Shown here: piece after piece, positions 16,659 through 24,930 of the stretch
Layout: each line of letters starts with the position of its first letter
Position numbering within the stretch: position 1 is the first letter of the stretch
DNA from: Microbispora rosea
Lineage (GTDB): Bacteria; Actinomycetota; Actinomycetes; Streptosporangiales; Streptosporangiaceae
Assembly: GCF_900156315.1 (NCBI RefSeq)
Contig: NZ_FTNI01000032.1
Span: 54,039-118,038 of the forward strand
Direction: 5' to 3'
DNA length: 64,000 nucleotides
Position numbers and translations under genes: made by a program
The notes under the pieces: generated by a model
Told to the model about the DNA's origin: nothing
Seen by the model: only the letters and a program-made list of their open reading frames with translations
The model's database searches: none

Positions 16659-17627
16659 TCAGTCGTTGGCGTGCAGCGCCGCGTTGAGCTCGATGCCCCT
16701 GCTGTCGCGGGACACCGCCTCGACCGCACCGGTCGTCGAGTTGCGGCGCAGCAGCAGGCCCGACTTGCCCGACAGCTCCCTCGCCTTCACGACCGCCCCG
16801 TCCGGCAGCGTGACCTTGGTGCCCGCCGTGACGTACAGCCCGGCCTCCACGACGCAGTCGTCGCCGAGCGAGATGCCGACGCCGGAGTTGGCCCCGAGCA
16901 GGCAGCGCTCGCCGATCGAGATGACCTCCTTGCCGCCGCCGGACAGCGTGCCCATGATCGAGGCGCCGCCGCCCACGTCCGACCCGTCGCCCACGATCAC
17001 CCCGGCCGAGATGCGGCCCTCGACCATGGAGGCGCCGAGCGTGCCGGCGTTGTAGTTGACGAACCCCTCGTGCATGACGGTGGTGCCGCTCGCCAGGTGA
17101 GCGCCGAGCCGTACGCGGTCGGCGTCGGCGATCCGCACCCCGGCCGGCAGCACGTAGTCGACCATCCGGGGGAACTTGTCCACGCCGTACACGGTCACCG
17201 GGCCCCGGGCCCGCAGGCGCAGCCGCACCTCCTCGAACCCCTCCACCTTGCACGGGCCGTGGTTGGTCCACACGACGTTGGCCAGCAGCCCGAAGATCCC
17301 GTCGAGGTTGAGCGCGCGCGGCCGGACCAGGCGGTGGGACAGCAGGTGCAGGCGCAGGTACACGTCGTGCGCGTCGGCCGGCGGGGCCGACAGGTCGGCG
17401 ATGCCGGTGCGCACGGCCACGACCTCGACGCCCCGGGCGGGGTCGGGACCGACCAGCTCCGTCATGCCGTCGCCGAGGTCGTCTCCTGTGATCGGCTCGG
17501 TGCCCACGGCCGGCGGCTCGCCCAGCGCCGGGAAGGGGAACCAGGTGTCCAGCACGGTGCCGTCCGCGGCGATCGTGGCGAGGCCGATGCCGTACGCACC
17601 CGAGGTGGAGGAGTCGATAGCTGTCAT
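16659..17627 (-). CDS. dapD: Tetrahydrodipicolinate N-succinyltransferase
   Basis: A 322-residue DapD of the actinobacterial long type. It succinylates tetrahydrodipicolinate with succinyl-CoA in the lysine/diaminopimelate pathway that feeds peptidoglycan. A left-handed beta-helix is visible as hexapeptide repeats from about residue 170 (VRLGAHLASGTTVMHEGFVNYNA, then IVGDGSDVGGGASIMGTLSGG). The start at ATG 17627 (MTAIDSS) is chosen by family length; the frame extends further upstream without similarity. It is divergent from egtA by 168 bp. Confidence 0.95.
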   Translation of the reverse strand: MTAIDSSTSGAYGIGLATIAADGTVLDTWFPFPALGEPPAVGTEPITGDDLGDGMTELVGPDPARGVEVVAVRTGIADLSAPPADAHDVYLRLHLLSHRLVRPRALNLDGIFGLLANVVWTNHGPCKVEGFEEVRLRLRARGPVTVYGVDKFPRMVDYVLPAGVRIADADRVRLGAHLASGTTVMHEGFVNYNAGTLGASMVEGRISAGVIVGDGSDVGGGASIMGTLSGGGKEVISIGERCLLGANSGVGISLGDDCVVEAGLYVTAGTKVTLPDGAVVKARELSGKSGLLLRRNSTTGAVEAVSRDSRGIELNAALHAND

Positions 17628-17795
17628 GTGCACCAACGCTACCGGCTCGCGACGAGGGATTCCCGGGGCGGACGACGCCCGCCTCGCAGCCGTGTAACGC
17701 ACTGTTTCAGTGGGTTTCAGGTTGAACGGGGAGATTACGGGGAAAGTTGACTCGGCACGACCGAGTCGCGTAAACATCGGCCCGTTGGGGGGCGA

Positions 17796-18920
17796 ATGAC
17801 CGACGTGCAGAGGTACGCACGGGACTGCTTCCGCGGGGTCACCTCCGACCGGTTGGGCGTCGAGCTGGAGTTCCTGGTCTTCGACGCGGACAACCCCGTG
17901 CTTCCCGTCCCCATCGCCCGGATCGCGGGTGCGCTTCCCGCGCTCACGGGTGGCAGCCGGGTGACGTTCGAGCCGGGCGGGCAGCTCGAACTGTCCGCCC
18001 CGCCGGACGTCCTGCCCGCCGCTGTCGCGAAGCTCACCGCCGACGTCGACGCCGTACGGCTCGCGCTCGCGCGGGCCGGGCTGCGGCTGGGCGGCCGCGG
18101 CCTGGACACCCTGCGCCCCGCCATACGGCAGTTACGAGAGCCCAGGTATGAGGCGATGGCCGCGTTCCTGGAGCGGCCGCACGGCCTGACGATGATGTGC
18201 TCGACGGCGTCGATCCAGGTCAACCTGGACTTCGGCGAGGATCCCCGGGCCCGCTGGGAACGCGCCCACGCGCTCGGCCCGGTGCTGGTGGCGGCCTTCG
18301 CCAACTCGCCCGCCGACGGGTGGGCCTCCGGCCGCCAGGCCGTGTGGGGCAGGCTCGACCCGAGCAGGACCGCGCCGGTCGCGCGGAACGGCGACCCGGC
18401 ATACGACTGGGCGCGCTACCTCCTCGACGCCCGCCTGATGCTGGTCCGGGACACCGGCGGTCTCCTGCCGGTCCTCGACGGCTCGGCGTTCCGCGACTTC
18501 GCCCGCGTGGCCGGGCGGCCACCCGGCGAGGACGACCTCGCCTACCACGCCACCACGCTCTTCCCGCCCGTACGGCCCCGGGGCTGGCTGGAGGTGCGCT
18601 ACCTCGACGCGCAGGGGGCCGCCGAGTGGCCCGTGTGCGTGGCCGTCGTCCACGCGCTCGTCACCGACGACCGGGCCGCCGCGATCGCCATGGAGGCGGC
18701 CCGGCCGGTCGCCCACCGGTGGGCGGACGCCGCCCGTCTCGGTCTCGCCGACCCCGGCCTGCGCCGGTCCGCCTCGGCCTGCTTCCGCGCCGCCGCCGAG
18801 GCCCTGCCCCGCCTCGGGGCCGAGCCCGCGCTGGTCGCCCGGGTCCGCGCGTTCGCCTCTCGGCACATCGATTCCGGCCGGTCGCCGGCCGCCGATCAGA
18901 TGGAGGAGATGTTCGCTTGA
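17796..18920 (+). CDS. egtA: Ergothioneine gamma-glutamylcysteine synthetase EgtA
   Basis: A 374-residue glutamate-cysteine ligase that makes gamma-glutamylcysteine, the sulfur donor for EgtB. GVELEFLVFDAD begins the GCS2-type ligase domain with its metal-binding Glu residues; FEPGGQLELSAPP and STASIQVNLDFGED are conserved active-site strands. It is the first gene of the ergothioneine set. Its stop at 18920 abuts the TnpB element, which separates it from egtB by 1.37 kb, so egtA may have lost co-transcription with egtB. Confidence 0.93.
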   Translation: MTDVQRYARDCFRGVTSDRLGVELEFLVFDADNPVLPVPIARIAGALPALTGGSRVTFEPGGQLELSAPPDVLPAAVAKLTADVDAVRLALARAGLRLGGRGLDTLRPAIRQLREPRYEAMAAFLERPHGLTMMCSTASIQVNLDFGEDPRARWERAHALGPVLVAAFANSPADGWASGRQAVWGRLDPSRTAPVARNGDPAYDWARYLLDARLMLVRDTGGLLPVLDGSAFRDFARVAGRPPGEDDLAYHATTLFPPVRPRGWLEVRYLDAQGAAEWPVCVAVVHALVTDDRAAAIAMEAARPVAHRWADAARLGLADPGLRRSASACFRAAAEALPRLGAEPALVARVRAFASRHIDSGRSPAADQMEEMFA

Positions 18921-18926
18921 CTTCCT

Positions 18927-18946
18927 CCCCCGCCTAAAGGCGAGGG
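18927..18946 (-). other. Right-end hairpin / predicted reRNA (omega RNA) end
   Basis: An 8-bp stem with one mismatch and a TAAA loop. The tnpB stop codon TAG lies within its loop. In known TnpB systems the guide RNA covers the 3' part of tnpB and the right end, with the guide taken from the flanking DNA; here that would be the 3' end of egtA. The RNA itself is inferred. Confidence 0.5.
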
Positions 18947-20136
18947 ATTCCCACCCTCACGGGCTGGGCTTCCTGCTTCACAGCCGACCGCCGAAGGGAG
19001 GACCCTTGCGGACTTACATCAGCTCCACAGGCAGACACCGCTCGACCAGCGGCCAGGATGTTCTTGGCGGCATTCACGTCCCGGTCATGCCGGGTACCGC
19101 AGGACGGGCACTGCCACGTCCGAGTGCTGAGCGAGAGCTGAGCGAGCAGGTGCCCGCACGCACTGCACGTCTTGGAGCTGGGATACCAGCGGTCGATCAC
19201 GACCAGGGTCCGGCCGTACTTGGCGGTCTTGTACTCCAGTTGGCGGCGGAACTCGCCCCACCCGCAGTCGGAGATCGCCCTGGCCAGGCTGTGGTTGCGG
19301 ACCATGCCCTTGACGTTGAGGTCTTCGATCACGATCAGGTCGTGGTCGCGGACCAGCCGTGTGGAGATGCGGTGCAGGAAGTCGGCGCGGGCGTCCCGCA
19401 CCTTGGTGTGGGCGCGGGCGACCTTCGCCTTGGCCTTGGCCTGGTTCGCGCTGCCGCGCTGCTTGCGGGCCATCCTGCGCTGGTAGCGGGCCAGGTTTCT
19501 GGCCTTGCATCCCAGATGGCGAGGGTTGGGGATCTTCTCACCGGTGGACAGGACGACGAAGTCGGTCACGCCGAGGTCGATTCCGGCCTGGCTGCCGGTG
19601 CACGGCAGCGGCTCAGGATCGGCATCGGCCTCCACGGCGAGAGAGGCGTACCAGCGGCCGGAAGGATCGCGCGAGACGGTCACCGTCGTCGGGTCGATCA
19701 TGGCCGGGGCGACCTCCGGCCAGGACCACACGAACTCCAGCGGGCCGTCCATCTTCGCCAGGTGCAGTCGCCCATCCCGCCAGCGGAACGCCGACCGGGT
19801 GTAGGTCGCGGACTGGCGGCCATGGCGGGACTTGAACCGCGGATGGCGGGCGCGTCCTGCGAAGAAGTTCACAAAGGCCGTGTGCTGGTGCCGCAACGCT
19901 TGCTGCAGGGGGACGCTGGAGACCTCGTACAGGAAGTTATGGCCGCCGTCGCGTTTCAGCTCGGTCAGGTACCGGTCGGTCTGCACGTAGGAGGTCGTCG
20001 CGCCCTCGGCGCGGTAGCGGGCCTGCCGCCAGGCCAGGACCGTGTTCCAAACCAGGCGTACGCAGCCGAACGTGCGGTTCAGCACCGCTGCCTGTTCGGG
20101 GGTGGGGTAGATCCGCACCTTGTAAGCCGTACGCAT
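18934..20136 (-). CDS. tnpB: RNA-guided nuclease TnpB
   Basis: A 400-residue TnpB, ancestor of Cas12. The RuvC catalytic triad is complete: Asp187 in GIDLGVTDFVVL, Glu271 in IVIEDLNVKGM and Asp353 in RDVNAAKNIL. The zinc finger Cys324/Cys327 and Cys343/Cys346 (CSACGHL, CPSCGTRHD) is intact. The N-terminus begins MRTAYKVRIYPTPEQ, the usual wedge/helix start. Length and residues suggest an active enzyme that cuts DNA next to a short target motif and helps retain the element at its site. Confidence 0.95.
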   Translation of the reverse strand: MRTAYKVRIYPTPEQAAVLNRTFGCVRLVWNTVLAWRQARYRAEGATTSYVQTDRYLTELKRDGGHNFLYEVSSVPLQQALRHQHTAFVNFFAGRARHPRFKSRHGRQSATYTRSAFRWRDGRLHLAKMDGPLEFVWSWPEVAPAMIDPTTVTVSRDPSGRWYASLAVEADADPEPLPCTGSQAGIDLGVTDFVVLSTGEKIPNPRHLGCKARNLARYQRRMARKQRGSANQAKAKAKVARAHTKVRDARADFLHRISTRLVRDHDLIVIEDLNVKGMVRNHSLARAISDCGWGEFRRQLEYKTAKYGRTLVVIDRWYPSSKTCSACGHLLAQLSLSTRTWQCPSCGTRHDRDVNAAKNILAAGRAVSACGADVSPQGSSLRRSAVKQEAQPVRVGIPRL

Positions 20137-20253
20137 GTTCGCATTTTACGGGCGCTTTGCCTAACTGTCAGCAGAAGGAGCAAAGTCGTGAGCGCTTCGT
20201 GCTCTGGGCTGTCCCAGCTCCGCCGGGCCACCCCGTGCGGGGTCCAGATTCCT

Positions 20254-20273
20254 CCCGGCCCTGAAGGACCGGG
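20254..20273 (-). repeat. Second right-end-like hairpin
   Basis: CCCGGCCC (20254-20261) and GGACCGGG (20266-20273), preceded by ATTCCTCC, mirror the right-end hairpin in orientation, stem length and loop size. It lies upstream of tnpB rather than downstream, and is either part of the left end or the relic of an earlier insertion. Confidence 0.5.
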
Positions 20274-20291
20274 CTGCCTCCGGAGGTCTCG

Positions 20292-21602
20292 GTGACCGAT
20301 CTCGACGCCGTCCTGGCCAACGCCGGCCCGACCGGCCTGAAGGAGCGGATCGCGGCCGAGCTCGCCGCCGTACGCGAGCGGTCGCTCGCCTACACCGACG
20401 CCGACGACGACATGCTCGTGCGCCAGCACTCGCCCCTCATGTCGCCGCTGGTCTGGGACCTCGCGCACGTCGGCAACTACGAGGAGCTGTGGGTGCTGCG
20501 CGAGGTGGGTGGCATCGAGCCGCTGCGCCCGGAGATCGACCACCTCTACGACGCGTTCAAACACCCGCGCAAGGACCGGCCGTCGCTCCCGCTGCTCGGC
20601 CCGGCCGAAGCCAGGAAGTACATCTCCGGCGTGCGCGGCCGGGTGCTCGACGTGCTCGACCAGGTGGACCTGGCCGCCCCCGATCCGCTGCGCTCCGGCG
20701 GCTACGTCTTCGGGCTGGTGCTCCAGCACGAGCACCAGCACGACGAGACCATGCTCGCCACGCTCCAGCTGTCCCGGCGGCCCGGCCTGGTGCGCGACGG
20801 CGAACTGCCGCCCGGCAGGCCCGCCGCCGAGCCCGAGGTCCACATCCCCGCCGGGGTCTTCACGATGGGCACCGACACCGTGGCCTGGGCGTACGACAAC
20901 GAGCGGCCGGCCCACCGGATCTACCTGCCGGGCTACTGGATCGACCGCCGTCCCGTCACGAACGTGGCCTATCTGGAGTTCGTCGAGGACGGCGGCTACC
21001 GCGACCCGCGCTGGTGGCTGCCACAGGGATGGGAGTGGGCCGAGCGCAACGGCGTGGAGGCTCCGCTGTACTGGACGCGCGACGGCGACACCTGGTGGCG
21101 GGTCCGGTTCGGCCGGGAGGAGCCCGTGCCGCTGGACGAGCCGGTGCAGCACGTCTCCTGGTACGAGGCCGACGCGTACGCCCGGTGGGCGGGCAAGCGC
21201 CTGCCGACCGAGGCCGAGTGGGAGAAGGCGTGCGGCGGCCGCACGTACCCCTGGGGCGAGGCCGATCCCGGCCATCTCGGGCGCTGGGCCAACCTCGGCC
21301 ACCGCGCGGCCCGGCCCGCGCCCGCGGGGGCGTTCCCGGACGGCGCGAGCCCCTACGGCGTGGAGCAGCTCATCGGGGACGTGTGGGAGTGGACGGACTC
21401 CTGGTTCCAGCCCTATCCCGGCTACCGGTGCTTCCCCTACGAGGAGTACAGCAAGGTCTTCTTCGGGGAGACCTACCGGGTGCTGCGCGGCGGGTCGTGG
21501 GCCACCCATCCGTCCGCCGTTCGCACGACCTTCCGCAACTGGGACTACCCGATCCGGCGGCAGATCTTCGCCGGCTTCCGCTGCGCCCGCTCGGAGGAGT
21601 GA
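20292..21602 (+). CDS. egtB: Ergothioneine sulfoxide synthase EgtB
   Basis: A 436-residue iron enzyme that couples gamma-glutamylcysteine to hercynine with oxygen. The N-terminal DinB-type domain supplies the three iron ligands: one His in WDLAHVGNYEE and two in LQHEHQHDETML. A FGE-sulfatase domain follows from about residue 190 (IPAGVFTMGTD to the C-terminal GFRCARSEE). GTG at 20292 has GGAGG 5 nt upstream, and this site survived the upstream insertion. The egtC gene begins 4 bp after its stop. Confidence 0.95.
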   Translation: MTDLDAVLANAGPTGLKERIAAELAAVRERSLAYTDADDDMLVRQHSPLMSPLVWDLAHVGNYEELWVLREVGGIEPLRPEIDHLYDAFKHPRKDRPSLPLLGPAEARKYISGVRGRVLDVLDQVDLAAPDPLRSGGYVFGLVLQHEHQHDETMLATLQLSRRPGLVRDGELPPGRPAAEPEVHIPAGVFTMGTDTVAWAYDNERPAHRIYLPGYWIDRRPVTNVAYLEFVEDGGYRDPRWWLPQGWEWAERNGVEAPLYWTRDGDTWWRVRFGREEPVPLDEPVQHVSWYEADAYARWAGKRLPTEAEWEKACGGRTYPWGEADPGHLGRWANLGHRAARPAPAGAFPDGASPYGVEQLIGDVWEWTDSWFQPYPGYRCFPYEEYSKVFFGETYRVLRGGSWATHPSAVRTTFRNWDYPIRRQIFAGFRCARSEE

Positions 21603-21606
21603 GGGA

Positions 21607-22308
21607 ATGTGCCGCCACGCGGCGTGGCTGGGCCCGGTGCGGTCCCTGACCACGCTCATCAGCGACCCCGGACACGGCCTGCTGCACCAGTCGTACGCGC
21701 CGCGCCTGCAGAAGTACGGCACGGTGAACGCCGACGGGTTCGGCTTCGGCTGGTACGACGGGTCCCGGCCCGTGCGCTACCGCCGTACGGTGCCCGTCTG
21801 GTCGGATGCCAACATGCCCGGCCTCGCCTCGGCGGCCCGCTCGCACTGCCTGATCGCGGCGGTGCGGTCGGCCACGGTCGGGATGCCGATCGAGGAGACG
21901 GCCACCGCGCCGTTCGCCGACGGGCCCTGGCTGCTCAGCCACAACGGCAGGGTCGGGCGCGAGGCCGTCCGGCCCCTCGCGGCCGACGCGGAGAGCGTGT
22001 GCGACTCGGCGTGGCTCGCCGCGGCCGTGTTCACCCGGTTGCGGGACGGCCTGCCGCTCGCCGGCGTCCTGCCCGCCGTCGTCCGCGCGGCGTCGGAAGG
22101 CGACCCGGAGGCCCGGCTCAACCTGCTCGTGACGGGAGGTTCCCACCTGGCCGCCGTCGCGTGGGGCGACACGTTGTTCACGCACCTGGAGGAGGGGGTG
22201 CTCGTCGCGAGCGAGCCGCTGGACGACCGGCCGGGCTGGCGGGCCGTGCCGGACCGGAGCCTGCTGCTCGCGTCCCCCGACGGCGTTTCGGTGACACCCA
22301 TCGATTGA
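21607..22308 (+). CDS. egtC: Gamma-glutamyl hercynylcysteine sulfoxide hydrolase EgtC
   Basis: A 233-residue class II glutamine amidotransferase-fold enzyme. Cys2, exposed after removal of Met1 (MCRHAAWLG), is the catalytic nucleophile; NADGFGFGWYD, then RSATVG and LSHNGRVG, are the standard glutamine-type binding motifs. It removes glutamate from the EgtB product. It starts at ATG 21607, 4 bp after egtB, and is followed by egtD after 9 bp. Confidence 0.95.
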   Translation: MCRHAAWLGPVRSLTTLISDPGHGLLHQSYAPRLQKYGTVNADGFGFGWYDGSRPVRYRRTVPVWSDANMPGLASAARSHCLIAAVRSATVGMPIEETATAPFADGPWLLSHNGRVGREAVRPLAADAESVCDSAWLAAAVFTRLRDGLPLAGVLPAVVRAASEGDPEARLNLLVTGGSHLAAVAWGDTLFTHLEEGVLVASEPLDDRPGWRAVPDRSLLLASPDGVSVTPID

Positions 22309-22317
22309 GAGGCGACC

Positions 22318-23301
22318 ATGGTTACCGATCATCTCGGCGGCGACTATCTGCGCCAGGCTCTGGAGAGCGACGTCCGCACCGGGCTCACCTCGTCGCCCAA
22401 GTGGCTGCCCCCCAAGTGGTTCTACGACGCCGCGGGCAGCGAGCTGTTCTCCCGCATCACCCGGCTGGCGGAGTACTACCCCACCCGGCGCGAGCTGGAG
22501 ATCCTGCGCCGCCGCGCGGTCGACGTCGCCGGTCTCACCCGGGCCGACACGCTCGTCGAGCTGGGCTCGGGCACGAGTGAGAAGACCGTGCTGCTGCTCG
22601 ACGCGCTGGCCAACGCGGGCACGCTTCGGGCCTACACGCCGGTCGACGTGGACGAGGTCACGCTGGAGGCCGCGGCGGAGCGGCTCGCCGTACGCTATCC
22701 CGGCCTGGACGTGCGGCCGGTGCGCGCCGACTTCGAGCAGCACCTGGCGCTGCTGCCGAGGACCGGCAGGCGGCTGGTGGCGTTCCTCGGCGGCACGATC
22801 GGCAACCTCCCGCCCGCCGCGCGAGAGGTGTTCCTCAAGGAACTGCGGGCCACGTTGCGGCCGGGCGACACCCTGCTGCTCGGCACCGACCTGGTGAAGG
22901 ACAGGGAACGGCTGGTCGCGGCGTACGACGACCCGGGAGGCGTGACGGCCGCCTTCAACCGCAACGTGCTGCACGTGCTCAACCGGGAGCTGGACGCCGG
23001 GTTCGAGCCGGAGGCGTTCGAGCACGTCGCGCTGTGGGACGAGGACAACGAATGGATCGAGATGCGGCTGCGGGCCACCCGGCCCATGGAGGTCCCGCTC
23101 AGGGCGCTCGGCCTCACGGTCTCCTTCGCCGAGGGCGAGGAGACGCGCACGGAGATCAGCGCCAAGTTCCACAGGGAGGGCGTGCTCGACGAGCTGTCCC
23201 GGGCCGGGTTCGCGGTCTGCCGCTGGTACACCGACAGCTCCGCCGACTTCGCGTTGACCCTGACCGCCGCCGGGAGCGCCCGCCCTGGCGTCACCGGCTG
23301 A
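22318..23301 (+). CDS. egtD: Histidine N-alpha-methyltransferase EgtD
   Basis: A 327-residue SAM-dependent methyltransferase converting histidine to hercynine by three methylations. PPKWFYDAAGSELFSRITRLAEYYPTRRE is the family N-terminus, LVELGSGTSEKTVLLLDAL is the SAM motif, and FLGGTIGNLPP lies in the active site. The last gene of the egtABCD run; no egtE lyase follows, so the final C-S bond cleavage is presumably by another PLP enzyme. Its stop lies in a 14-bp tandem duplication. Confidence 0.95.
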   Translation: MVTDHLGGDYLRQALESDVRTGLTSSPKWLPPKWFYDAAGSELFSRITRLAEYYPTRRELEILRRRAVDVAGLTRADTLVELGSGTSEKTVLLLDALANAGTLRAYTPVDVDEVTLEAAAERLAVRYPGLDVRPVRADFEQHLALLPRTGRRLVAFLGGTIGNLPPAAREVFLKELRATLRPGDTLLLGTDLVKDRERLVAAYDDPGGVTAAFNRNVLHVLNRELDAGFEPEAFEHVALWDEDNEWIEMRLRATRPMEVPLRALGLTVSFAEGEETRTEISAKFHREGVLDELSRAGFAVCRWYTDSSADFALTLTAAGSARPGVTG

Positions 23302-23315
23302 GCGTCACCGGCTGA
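23288..23315. repeat. 14-bp tandem duplication at the egtD/kinase junction
   Basis: GCGTCACCGGCTGA occurs twice in tandem, at 23288-23301 and 23302-23315. The first copy carries the egtD stop and the second holds the complementary stop of the convergent kinase, leaving 3 bp between the genes. Confidence 0.9.
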
Positions 23316-24714
23316 GTTGGGGCGCGCTGCCCGCGGCCGCGGCGCCCGCGGGCAGCGGCAGGCGCAGGACGAAGCGGGCGCCGCGCGGGGAGTCCTCGAC
23401 CCGCAGCGTCCCGTGGTGCGCGTCCGCCGTGACACGGCACAGGGCGAGGCCCAGCCCGGTGCCCTTGGGGTCGCGGCGGCGCCCGTCCTTCAGGCGGACG
23501 AACGGCTCGAAGACCCGCTCGCGGTCCTCCGGCGCGATGCCGTCGCCGTCGTCGAGCACGGTGACGACCGCCTCGTCCCCGTCCCGCCTCACCATGACGT
23601 CGACCCTGCTGCACGCGTGGCGCTGCGCGTTGACCAGCAGGTTGGTCAGCACACTGCACAGCTGGACCCGGTTGCCGAGGACGATCACCTCGTCCTCGGC
23701 CTCGACGCGCACGGGCACGCCGTCGGTGCGGGCCGCGGCCTCCTCCCGCGCGAGCGTCCCGAGGTTCACCGGCTCGGGCTGGTGCGTCGCGGCCGTGCGG
23801 ACCCGGGCGACCGTGAGCATCTCGTCGATGATCGCCTGACACCGCTCGGTGGTCCGAACCGCCGTGCTGATCGTCTCGTACGGGTCGGTCTCCTCACGGT
23901 AGAGCAGGGCCTCCTCCAGCTGCGTGCGCAGCCCCGCGAGCGGGGTCCGCAGCTCGTGGGAGACCATCGAGGCGAAGTGCCGCTGCTGGCGCACCGATGT
24001 GTCGAGGCGGTCGAGGAAGCTGTTGGAGGCCCGTGCGAGCTCGGCGATCTCGTCGCGGCCGTGCGGCTGGGGGACGCGCAGGCTCAGGTCGCGCACGCTG
24101 ATCTCGGTCACCCTCTCGCGAATCTCTCTGACCGGGCGCAGCGTGCGGCCCGCGACGCACCAGCTCGCCCAGGTCCATCCGGCGGTCATCAGCAGCACTC
24201 CGATCGCGATGAACAGTTCCAGCCGATGCGTGGCCAGGAGGCCGGGCTCGGGCCTCCCCGCGTACACGGCGTGCGGCTCCCCGTTCCAGAACAGCCGGGA
24301 CTGCACGGGCAGGACGCGTACGGCGGTGAGCACGACGCACCGGTCCCCGTCCGGGCAGTCGATGCGGTACTGCAACCCGTCCTCGCCGTCAGGGAAGGGG
24401 GAGGTCAGCGGGGCCCGCCCGCTCGCCGCCCGGCTGGCGGTGATCACCCGGTTGCGGGAGTCGACGAGCTGCACCAGGTCCTCGTGCGCGGCCGGCGGCT
24501 CGGGGACGCCGTTGGGCCCCATCGAGGCGATCCAGTCGGTGGCCACCCGCTGGGTGTCTATGAAGAGATGGCTGTGGATCCGGTTGCGGACGGTGAGGTC
24601 CAGGCCGAACCCGATCACCGTGAGGACGAGGAGGGAGAGGACCGCGCTCATCAGGGCGGTCCTCGCCTGGATCGAGCGCGGGCGTAAAAGGGAAGGCATG
24701 TGCCAGCCCGCCAT
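23305..24714 (-). CDS. Sensor histidine kinase (orphan)
   Basis: A 469-residue membrane kinase. Two transmembrane helices (about 18-40 and 165-190) enclose an extracytoplasmic sensor region; a HAMP-like segment and a HisKA dimer helix with phospho-acceptor His253 (FASMVSHELRTPLAG) follow, then an HATPase domain (LTNLLVNAQRHA, DDGDGIAPEDRERVFEPF, GTGLGLALC). GGAGGGG lies 4 nt before ATG at 24714. No response regulator is adjacent, so its partner is elsewhere. The convergent gene is egtD. Confidence 0.9.
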   Translation of the reverse strand: MAGWHMPSLLRPRSIQARTALMSAVLSLLVLTVIGFGLDLTVRNRIHSHLFIDTQRVATDWIASMGPNGVPEPPAAHEDLVQLVDSRNRVITASRAASGRAPLTSPFPDGEDGLQYRIDCPDGDRCVVLTAVRVLPVQSRLFWNGEPHAVYAGRPEPGLLATHRLELFIAIGVLLMTAGWTWASWCVAGRTLRPVREIRERVTEISVRDLSLRVPQPHGRDEIAELARASNSFLDRLDTSVRQQRHFASMVSHELRTPLAGLRTQLEEALLYREETDPYETISTAVRTTERCQAIIDEMLTVARVRTAATHQPEPVNLGTLAREEAAARTDGVPVRVEAEDEVIVLGNRVQLCSVLTNLLVNAQRHACSRVDVMVRRDGDEAVVTVLDDGDGIAPEDRERVFEPFVRLKDGRRRDPKGTGLGLALCRVTADAHHGTLRVEDSPRGARFVLRLPLPAGAAAAGSAPQLSR

Positions 24715-24930
24715 GACCCCTCCATCCGTGTTCGCAATGCAATGCTGAGGAAAAAAATGTTAATGAGGGATATCCGGAAACTGAGCCTCCTGAACGCCTC
24801 GAATCGCAACCCTTGCGATAACAAGGCGAAGGATCGACGTTCGCTTTGCCTGATCAAGCATTTTCGCTGGTAGGCGGCTTGGATTGAGCATTTTTCAATG
24901 TGAAGGATGTTTTTCCTGAGAAGACAGTGC
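24715..24930. other. AT-rich patch between kinase and ABC permease
   Basis: About 215 bp here is much lower in GC than its surroundings, with runs such as GGAAAAAAATGTTAATGAGG and GCATTTTTCAATG. It spans the gap and the last 26 codons of the permease. A 43-residue frame (24742-24873, plus strand) has no ribosome site, so I do not call it. It may be a join left by transfer or deletion. Confidence 0.55.

Larger units (their letters stand above)
18921..20280 (-). mobile_element. IS605-type (IS1341-like) TnpB-only element
   Basis: An element with tnpB and no tnpA lies between egtA and egtB. The right end is the imperfect hairpin CCCCCGCC/GGCGAGGG (18927-18946), then TTCCTCCC-type flank and GTCAA at the egtA boundary. 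The left boundary is not certain; 20137-20280 contains several hairpins and ends just before the egtB ribosome site GGAGG at 20282. Without TnpA it would need a transposase in trans. Confidence 0.8.

Noticed and set aside
24742..24873. A 43-residue plus-strand frame in the AT-rich patch
   Set aside because: There is no ribosome site, it overlaps the permease end antisense, and no similarity is evident.
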